Part shown: positions 56,553-64,000 of the stretch, in pieces
Layout: each line of letters starts with the position of its first letter
Numbering within the stretch: position 1 is the first letter of the stretch
Source of the DNA: Dromiciops gliroides
Taxonomy: Eukaryota; Chordata; Mammalia; Microbiotheria; Microbiotheriidae
NCBI RefSeq assembly: GCF_019393635.1
Contig: NC_057862.1
Coordinates: 679,132,814 to 679,196,813 of the forward strand
Length of the DNA stretch: 64,000 nucleotides
Direction of reading: 5' to 3'
Notes under the pieces: model-generated
Database searches by the model: none
Seen by the model: the letters and a program-made list of their open reading frames with translations, nothing else
Told to the model about the DNA's origin: nothing
Translations under genes and position numbers: made by a program

Positions 56553-56849
56553 GAGAGGTGACATAGACAGGAAGAGAACCTATCCTAGATGGGTGTGATG
56601 TCCTGTTCTGAAATCCTAGAGAGAAGAAAATATTAAGGAGGAGAAGATGATCAATAGTGTAGAAGGCAGAAAAAAAATGAAGGAGAATGGAGAATGAGAA
56701 ATATTAGTGCTTAGGACATGATGAACAATAAACGCTTATTCATTTGTTTCATAGGCCTGACCCACTCTATGATTAGTCCCAACATTTTAGTAATAGACAT
56801 GTAGAATTCAGCTGCCAAATTTTCAGTATCAGCTCCTTTTTTTAAAAAA

Positions 56850-57019
56850 TTTAATTTAAAATTTAATTTTAATTTTTTTTTTTAGTGAGGCAATTGGGGT
56901 TAAGTTACTTGCCCAGAGTCACACAGCTAGTAAGTGTTAAGTGTCTGAGGACGGATTTGAACTCAGGTACTCCTGACTCCAGGGCCAGTACTCTATCCAC
57001 TGTGCCACCTAGCTGCCCC
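56850..57019 (-). mobile_element. Young SINE
   Basis: CCCCAATTGCCTCAC tail; target repeat AGTATCAGCT(C/T)CTT. Confidence 0.9.
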
Positions 57020-57557
57020 AGTATCAGCTTCTTAAAGAAGAAACAACTCCAAATTCATTTCTAAGGTTATGGGACTCATTTTTAAACCTAACATAGCTAT
57101 GCGTTTTTCACTCCCCCTGTCTACTATGTTATCAGTGACAGCGGACAAATAATGGGGCGGGGGGTGGTGTGTCTCATATTTCTTTGAGTGTCTCTTTCCA
57201 TCTACATACAATTCTCACAGATCTCCAGAATTGTTTTTTACTGTATTTTGGAAAAGAACATGCTTGCTACTATTATCTCAAAACATTTCCATAAAATTCA
57301 AGGCCAGCATTCTCTTTTTAAATAGACATAGCCAATAGTCTCTGGGGTTTCTTATCTCAACTCTCACTCTCATTGGCAAATTGGGTTCTCAGAATAGGAC
57401 TACATTCTAGGGGTATACCCCCAAGGGCTTGGGATGTCTTTCAATGCCAACTGCTAGAGTTTCTATTCCAGTGTGTTCTCATTAATATCAGCCTCCATTT
57501 ACAGTATCTCTTGTATCATTGATTGACCCAGTGATTAGGATCCCTGTGTCATTTATC

Positions 57558-57716
57558 TTTGTGGTGGTTTTTTTTTTTTCTTGTGGTACAATGAGGGTTA
57601 AGTGATTTGCCCAGGGTCACACAGCTAGTAAGTGTCAAGTATCTGAGGCTGGATTTGAACTCAGGTCCTCCTGAATATAAGGTTGGTGCTTTATCCACTG
57701 TGCCACCCAGCTGCCT
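57558..57716 (-). mobile_element. Young SINE
   Basis: CCCTCATTGTACCAC tail; target repeat GGATCCCTGTGTCATTTA / GGATCCCTGTATCATTTA. Confidence 0.9.
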
Positions 57717-57911
57717 CTGGGATCCCTGTATCATTTAACCAATTAATACTGATTAGCTTTCCCAAAGGGATATTTCCTAAGAAGATGTGGCAAGAAAAGA
57801 AATCCAAACATACTCCAGAACTGAAGACATATTGTCCCCTAAATCACTTTGCTTCCTGGGAATATTGAGCTCAAACTTAGATGACTATAATGCATTTTCT
57901 CCATCACTTTT

Positions 57912-58041
57912 TTTGGCAAGGCAATGAGGGTTAAGTGACTTGCCCAGGGTCACACAGTTAGTGTGTCTGAGGCCAGATTTGAACTCAGGTCCTCCTGAAA
58001 CCAGGGTCGGTGCTTTAGCCACTGTACCACCTAGCTGCCCC
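57912..58041 (-). mobile_element. SINE with internal deletion, at the A-tail of the AZI2 retrocopy
   Basis: CCCTCATTGCCTTGC tail. The CAAGTG... stretch after CTAGT is missing about 9 bp. Target repeat CTCCATCACTTTTTTT. Confidence 0.88.
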
Positions 58042-58044
58042 TCC

Positions 58045-59310
58045 ATCACTTTTTTTTCCAACTAAATGTTTTATTTTAAAACATATATGTATATATACAA
58101 AAAATTGAGAAGATTTATTACTTGGTATATTATATGCCTACCATGGATTTCAGAAAACACAAGTCTAGGTGCCTTCTTTTGTTCTTATGTGAAGAAGCTG
58201 TGGTGAAAGGTCAGATAGGGTCAACGTAACACCTCAGCTTTATACACATAAGCAACATTTTGCAGAAGAAAAAAAAGCCACAAGGGGAATAGAATACATG
58301 ACGAAAGACAAAACATCTCAGTGACACCTTTACATGTGAAGTTGACCACTATGAATCTGCTACAGCCAAATCAGAGAATAGGTAGCCTGAAACATGTTAT
58401 TCTCTAGTTTATCATCTTCAGATCATAAGATTATTTTTTTTTGTTTTGTTTTTTTGCGGGGCTATGGGGGTTAAGTGACTTGCCCAAGGTCACACAGCTA
58501 GTAAGTGTCAAGTGTCTGAGGCTGTATTTGAACTCAAGTCCTGAATCCAGGGCTGGTGCTTTATCCACTGCGCCACCTAGCTGCCCCAGATCATAAGATT
58601 TTGAAAAGCTACATTAGCATGCTGGCTAAAATCAGGTTTCTGGTGATGACTTGCCTTTCTTGATTACAGATGAAGTTTTAATTTTTTTTAGTGGTTCGGC
58701 TTGCACTTGAATCACAAGATGTAAATTAGACAAATCTCTCCTGAGTTCCCAGTAGGCATGTTGCATATTTTCACTTGGAACGCTTGGCCTTTGGAAGTCT
58801 GTGTTATTGAGAGTGTCTTCCCGAGACTGATCCTTGTGTTTAGATTTTTGCAGTTCTGTTCTTAGACTAGCACATTCCTTTCTCATCAATTCCAGTTCCT
58901 GTTCCAAACCATGGATTTTCAGCTCATTGCTCGACTTTTCTACCTCCCAGTTAGATGAAGGTCCATTTAGATTCCTCATCACTTGCTGAGTCTTGACCTT
59001 GGTCCAGGGTTGGAGGAGTTCTACTTTAGTCTGTAGCTGTTCAATTAATACTTTCAAAGAAAGATTCAGAGTTGTCTTTGGTAATTTTATCCAATTTGCT
59101 TTTCAAATTATCTCTGTCTGGGCAGACCTCCTGAGAAGCATGATAGGCCTTGTTTACTTGTTCTCATCCTACAGGGCTTGTTTCTTCATCTAATTGGGCT
59201 TTTTCCTCATTGAGTTTGGCTGCCCACAAATTTTAGCATGGGCTCCAGTTGCTGAACCATTTGTGCTCTTTCAAACTTTCAGAGTTCACAGGGTGGAAGC
59301 CTTGTCTATT
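58045..59310 (-). pseudogene. AZI2: Processed pseudogene of AZI2 (NAP1)
   Basis: The - strand translates to blocks that match the middle of AZI2/NAP1, the adaptor that links TBK1/IKK-epsilon to interferon signalling. The best blocks are EQVNKAYHA and DRDNLKSKLDK (about 59060-59150), TQQVMRNLNGPSSNWEVEK, ELKIHGLEQELELMRKEC and NMQHAYWELRRDLSNLHLV (58632-59057). These join without introns, as in a cDNA. At least one in-frame stop precedes EQVNKAY, and a frame change follows the KDNSES segment, so it is not expected to make protein. The 3' part extends through untranslated-looking sequence to an AATAAA (reverse strand near 58067) and an A-run at about 58045. A SINE (58434-58587) splits it, so it is older than that insertion. 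Confidence 0.82.
58434..58587 (-). mobile_element. Young SINE inside the AZI2 retrocopy
   Basis: CCCCCATAGCCCCGC tail; exact target repeat AGATCATAAGATT. Confidence 0.92.
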
Positions 59311-59330
59311 CTGTCTACAACACTACTTTG

Positions 59331-59499
59331 GGGGGGCAGCTAGATGGCGCAGTGGTTAAAGCACCGGCCCTGGATTCAGGAGTACCTGAGTTCAAATCCG
59401 GCCTCAGACACTTGACACTTACTAGCTGTGTGACTGTGGGCAAGTCACTTAACCCCCATTGCCTAAAAAACCAAAACAAAACAAAACAAAACAAAAAAC
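59331..59499 (+). mobile_element. Young SINE just upstream of the AZI2 retrocopy
   Basis: CCCCCATTGCC tail with (AAAAC)n; exact target repeat AACACTACTTTG. Confidence 0.92.
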
Positions 59500-61139
59500 A
59501 CTACTTTGCCTAAGGCAGGAAAAAATAGACACAACAGAGAGAAAAATAACACCAAGGCAATATGTTCATGGCTTCACATTGACTTTGATGGGGAGAGGTC
59601 ATCAGTACTTTCCCCACCTGGAGTCATACAACAACTATTATCTCCTCACTTGAGTGCAGCCAGGTAAGGAAGAAGAAAAGGTTAAGAATTACGCTGTGGC
59701 ATTTTGTAGTCATGATCAATTAAAAAAAATTAATTAAGTTTAACATTCATTTAAGACATATTTTGGCTTCCAAATTCTTTTCCCTGCGGTCCACTCCTCC
59801 ACCAACCATTGAGAAGATAAACAATATAACAAATATAACAATATAACATGTGAACTCATGCAAAACATTTCTATATTAGCAATGTTGCAACCATGCCCCC
59901 TAACAACAATAAAAAGCAAGAACATAAAAAGTGGAAAAAAAAAAAGCATGATTCAATCTCCACTCAGTTCATTAGTTCTCTTTTTGGAGGTGACTGGCAT
60001 TTTCCATCATGAGACCTTTGGAATTGTCACAGATCATTGTTATTGATCAGAGTAGCCAAATTCTTCACAGTTGACCACCATTACAATATAGCTGTTACTA
60101 TGTATAATATTCTTCTGCTTCTGCTCACTTAACTTTGTGTCAGTTTATATAATTCATCCTTAGTTTTTTTCTGAAACCATTCTGCTTATCATTTTTTACA
60201 GGACAATAGTATTCCATTATAGTCATATAACACAACTTATTCTACCATTACTCAGTCAAAGGGTATCCTCTCAGTTTCCAATTCCTTTCTATCATAAAAA
60301 ACCTATTATACATATTTTTGTACATATAAGTAATTTCCCTTTTTCTTTGATATCTTTGGGATACAGTACTAGTAGTGGTGTTGCTAGGTATGTACAAAGA
60401 GTACACACAATTTTATAGCACTTTGGGCATTTTTCCAAATTGTTCTCCAGAATAGTTGGATAAAGTCACAATTTTACCAACAATGCATTTTTCCACACAC
60501 CCCTCCAGCATTTATAATTTTCCTTTTTTGTTATTTTAGTTAATCTGATACATGTGAGATGCTACCTCAGAGTTATTTTAATTTGCATTTTTCTAATTAA
60601 TAATGATTTAGATAAATTTTCATGTGGTTATTGATAGCTTTGATTTCTTCTTCTGAAAACTGCCTATTCATACCCATTGATAATTTAGCTATTGAAGAAT
60701 GGCTCTTATTTTTATAAATTTGGCTCAATTGCCTATACATTTGAGAAATCAGGCTTTTATCAGAAAAACTTGCTGTAAAATTTTCCCCCCAGTTTCCTAC
60801 TTTCCTTCAAATTTTGGCTGCATTAGTTTTGTTTGTGCAAAACTTTGAAAATTTCATGTAATCAAAATTATCCCATTATATTTCCCATAATATTTTTCAT
60901 CTCTTATTTAGTCATAAACTCTTCCTTTATCAATAGATCTGGCAGGTAAAATTAATCATGTTCTCCTAATTTGCTTATGATATCACTTTTTACATCTAAA
61001 ACATGTACCCATTTTGACCCATTTTCATATATGTAATGAGATGTTGGTACATGCCTTGCTTCTGTCAAATCACTCTCTAATTTTCCCAGCAGTTTTTGAT
61101 AAATTGTGTTGCCCTAGATCTGAGATCTTTGGCTTTTTT

Positions 61140-61281
61140 TTTTTAAATGAGGCAATTGGGGCTAAGTGACTTGCCCAGGGTCACACAGCTAGTAAGTGTT
61201 AAGTGTCTGAGGCCGGATTTGAACCCAGGTACTCCTGACTCCAGGGCTGGTGGTCTATCCACTGCGCCACCTAGCTGCCCC
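61140..61281 (-). mobile_element. Young SINE in L1
   Basis: Exact target repeat GATCTTTGGCTTTTT. Confidence 0.92.
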
Positions 61282-62159
61282 CGATCTTTGGCTTTTTCAA
61301 ACACTAGATTACTATGATCATTTACTATTGTGTATTGTGTACTTAATCTATTCAACTGATCCACCACACTATTTCTTAGACAGTACCAGATTGTTTTGAT
61401 GATTACTGCTTTGTAATAGTTTGCAATTTGGTACTGCTAGCACCACCTTCCTTTACATTTTAATAATTGATTCCCTTGATATTTTTGATTTTTTGTTCTT
61501 TTAGATGAAGTGTTATTATTTTTTCTAGTGATGTAAAGTAATTCTTTGATAGTTTTATTGGTGTGGCACTGAATAAGTAAATTAGTTCAGGTATAATTGC
61601 CATTTTATAAGTGATTAATAGGTCTCCATTTGTTTATCTCTGTCTTTATTTGTGTGAAAAAGTGTTTTGTAATTGTGTTTATATAGTCCCTGAGTTTGTC
61701 TTGGCAGGTGGACTCCCAAATATTTTATGTCTGAAGTTATTTTAAATAGAATTTCTTTTTCTATCCCTTCCTGCTGGGTTTTGTTGGTAATATGTAGGAT
61801 TCTGTTCATTTATGTGGGTTTGTTTTATATCCTGTCACTTTGCTAAAGTTGTTAATTGTTCCAACTAGTTGTTTAGTTGATTCTCTAAGGTTCTCAATGT
61901 ATACCATCAAATAATCTAAAAAGAGTGATAGATTTATTTCCTCATTGTCTATTCTTATTCCTTCAATTTCTTTTTCTTGTCTTTTTGCTATAGCTGGAAT
62001 TAAAACAAATATTGAATAATAGTGGTTATAAGGGACATCCTTGTTTCATCCCTGTTCTTATTGGGAAGGCTTCTAGCTTATCTCCATTATAAAAAATGTC
62101 TGTTCTCAGTTATAGAGAGATATTAATTATCATTTTGGGAAAGGCTCCATTTATTCTTT

Positions 62160-62312
62160 TTTTAAAAAATTTTTTTGGTGGGGCAATTGGGGTTAAGTGA
62201 CTTGCCCAGGGTCACACAGCTAGTAAATGTTAAGTGTCTGAGACCGGATTTTAACTCAGGTCCTCCTGACTCCAGGGCTGGTGCTCTATCCACTATGCCA
62301 CCTAGCTGCCCC
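62160..62312 (-). mobile_element. Young SINE in L1
   Basis: Exact target repeat GGCTCCATTTATTCTT. Confidence 0.92.
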
Positions 62313-64000
62313 GGCTCCATTTATTCTTATCCTTTCTAGTGTTTTAATAGGAACGGGTGTTATATTTTGTCAAAAACCTTTTCTGTACCTATGAAGATAA
62401 TAATTTTTTGGTTGTTTTTGTTATTGATGTGGTCAATTATACTTATAGTTTTCCTAATACTGAATGAGTCTTACATTCCTGGTATAAATCTCACCTGGTC
62501 ATAGTGTATTATCTTTGTGATATATTGCTGTAATCTCTTTGTTAGCATTTTATTTAAATTTTTACATTGATTTTTATTAGGAAAATTTGCCTATGGTTTC
62601 TTTTCTTTGTTTTTGTTCTCCCTGGTTTGGGTATTAAAACAATATTTGTGTCATAAAAGAAATTTGGTAGAACTCCTTTACCTATTTTTTCCAAGTAGTT
62701 TATATAGTATTAAGATGAATTGTCCCTTAAATGTTTGGTAGAATTCACTTGTTAATCCATCTGGTTCTGGGGATATTATCTTAAGGAGCTCATCTGCAGC
62801 TTGTTCAATCTGATATTGGTAATCTGTTTCTCTTCTTTTTAAAATTCAAATTAATCAATGGTTTATCTATCCCCACCCCTGGTAAAACCAGTTTCTAGTT
62901 TTATTTATTATTCAATAGTTGTTTTTTTTACTTTCAATTTTATTTGAATTGAAATGTCATTCTTCAGGATGTCCATTTGCACTCCCCATTGATCTGCTCT
63001 TTTTCTCTTTTGTTGATTTAGGCATTTAGAGATATAAAATCTCTCCTAAGTGTTCCTTTGTATTTATCCCACAAATTTTGGTATACTTTCTCGATTATTT
63101 CTATGATTTGCTCTTTGACCAACTCATTCTTTAGGTTTAGATTATTTAATTTCCAATTAACTTTTGATATATTCTTCCATTATGCTTTGTTGAATGTATT
63201 TTTTTATTGCATTATGGTCTACAAAGTGTGCATTTAATATTTCTGCTTTTCTGCATTTGGTTGTGAGGCTTTTATGCCATAATAAACCGTCAATTTTGGT
63301 GAAGGTACAATGTACAGCTTAGAAAAAGGCATACTTCTTTCTATTCCACTCAATTTTCTCCATAGGTTTATCATATCCAAATTTTCTAGAATCCTTAACT
63401 TCTTTCTTTCTAATTAATTTTATGGTTATTTTATCTTTTTCTGAAAGGGAAAAATTGAGGTTCCCTACTAACATAGATTCACTCTCCAGTTCCTCTTGTA
63501 ATTCATTTTACTTTTCCTTTATTTGTCAATGCATAGGTATTTATTATTGATATCACTTCATTGTCTATGGAGCCTAGCGTATCCCTCTTTCTTATGGATC
63601 TGTTTTTTTTTTTTAGATAATCTCAGTATAATTGACTTACTCTTATGCCATCTATCTATGTAGAGTCCTTCTAACTGCACTGGTAATAAAAAAGCTCTTA
63701 GGAGTTACATGTATCATCTTTCCATATCAAAACATAAACTCAAATCTTATTGAGTTTTTTTTATGATTTATCTTTTATGTTTATGTTTTCATGTTTCTCT
63801 TGAGTCTTCTTTTTGAAAGCCAATTTTTCTATTCATCTCTGTTCTTTTCATCAGAGGTGCTTGAAAGTCTTCTATTTCATTAAATGTCCATATCCGTCAC
63901 CCCCCCTCCCACTCTCCAAAGAGGATTATACTCAGTTTCACTAGGTAGGTTATTTTGTTGTTGTAATGCTAGCTCCTTGGCCTTTTGGAATATAACATTT

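Larger units (their letters stand above)
55330..56640 (-). mobile_element. L2-like LINE body
   Basis: Polymerase C-terminal part on the - strand: HLYVDDSQIKLSCLHLSADL, LKLNMSKTELIIFSPKLSSI, HLDYCNSC, SATKVIFLKADQ. A SINE and a (GA)n tract interrupt its 5' side (56355-56552). Confidence 0.8.
59722..64000 (-). mobile_element. Long L1 copy running off the window
   Basis: The copy runs on the - strand from its 3' UTR (59722 onward) through the ORF2 tail, polymerase (about 61600-62900) and endonuclease part (about 63100-63900). The clearest protein block is DIKYLGVHLPRQTQGLYKHN-YKTLFHTNKDRDKQ at 61615-61809, typical of L1 ORF2. Frames are broken repeatedly, so it is inactive. SINEs interrupt it at 61140-61281 and 62160-62312. 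Its 5' end lies beyond 64000. Confidence 0.8.

Overview
The window looks like nuclear DNA from a marsupial, probably an Australian lineage. About thirty-five copies of a short tRNA-derived SINE (body GGCAGCTAGGTGGC, then GCTGTGTGACCCTGGGCAAG and an A-rich tail) are scattered through it. With them are marsupial-type MAR1-like SINEs, MIR/THER1-like CORE-SINEs, L2-like LINE pieces and many L1 pieces. The SINE and lineage names rest on recall of family features, not on a search.

Two host genes are supported. (1) On the + strand, the last two coding exons (3356-3455 and 5409-5453) and two poly(A) signals belong to a gene whose C-terminus looks like the ALMS motif, most likely ALMS1. (2) On the - strand, six exons with matching splice phases (43301 down to 19219) encode a complete 244-residue type II membrane C-type lectin. 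Its lectin domain resembles the langerin/CLEC4F group. It carries a QPD galactose-type motif, and its neck is unusually short. The two genes lie tail to tail, about 13.6 kb apart. Human ALMS1 and CD207/CLEC4F are both on 2p13, so the pairing is plausible.

A processed copy of AZI2 (NAP1, a TBK1 adaptor) lies on the - strand near 58.05-59.31 kb. It has lost its introns, is broken in frame, and is itself interrupted by a SINE.

Layout: 0-5.8 kb, end of the ALMS-motif gene with SINEs; 5.8-19.2 kb, intergenic DNA with MIR/L2/L1 remnants, SINEs and one solo LTR fossil (15252-15616) sitting inside a SINE; 19.2-43.3 kb, the lectin gene, whose 15-kb first intron holds a degraded L1 mosaic with a piece of a different LINE nested in it; 43.3-58 kb, intergenic DNA with three L2-like LINE bodies on the - strand; 58-59.3 kb, the AZI2 retrocopy; 59.7-64 kb, a long L1 on the - strand running off the window. 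No tRNA, rRNA or CRISPR locus was seen. Most other open frames are chance frames or repeat frames.
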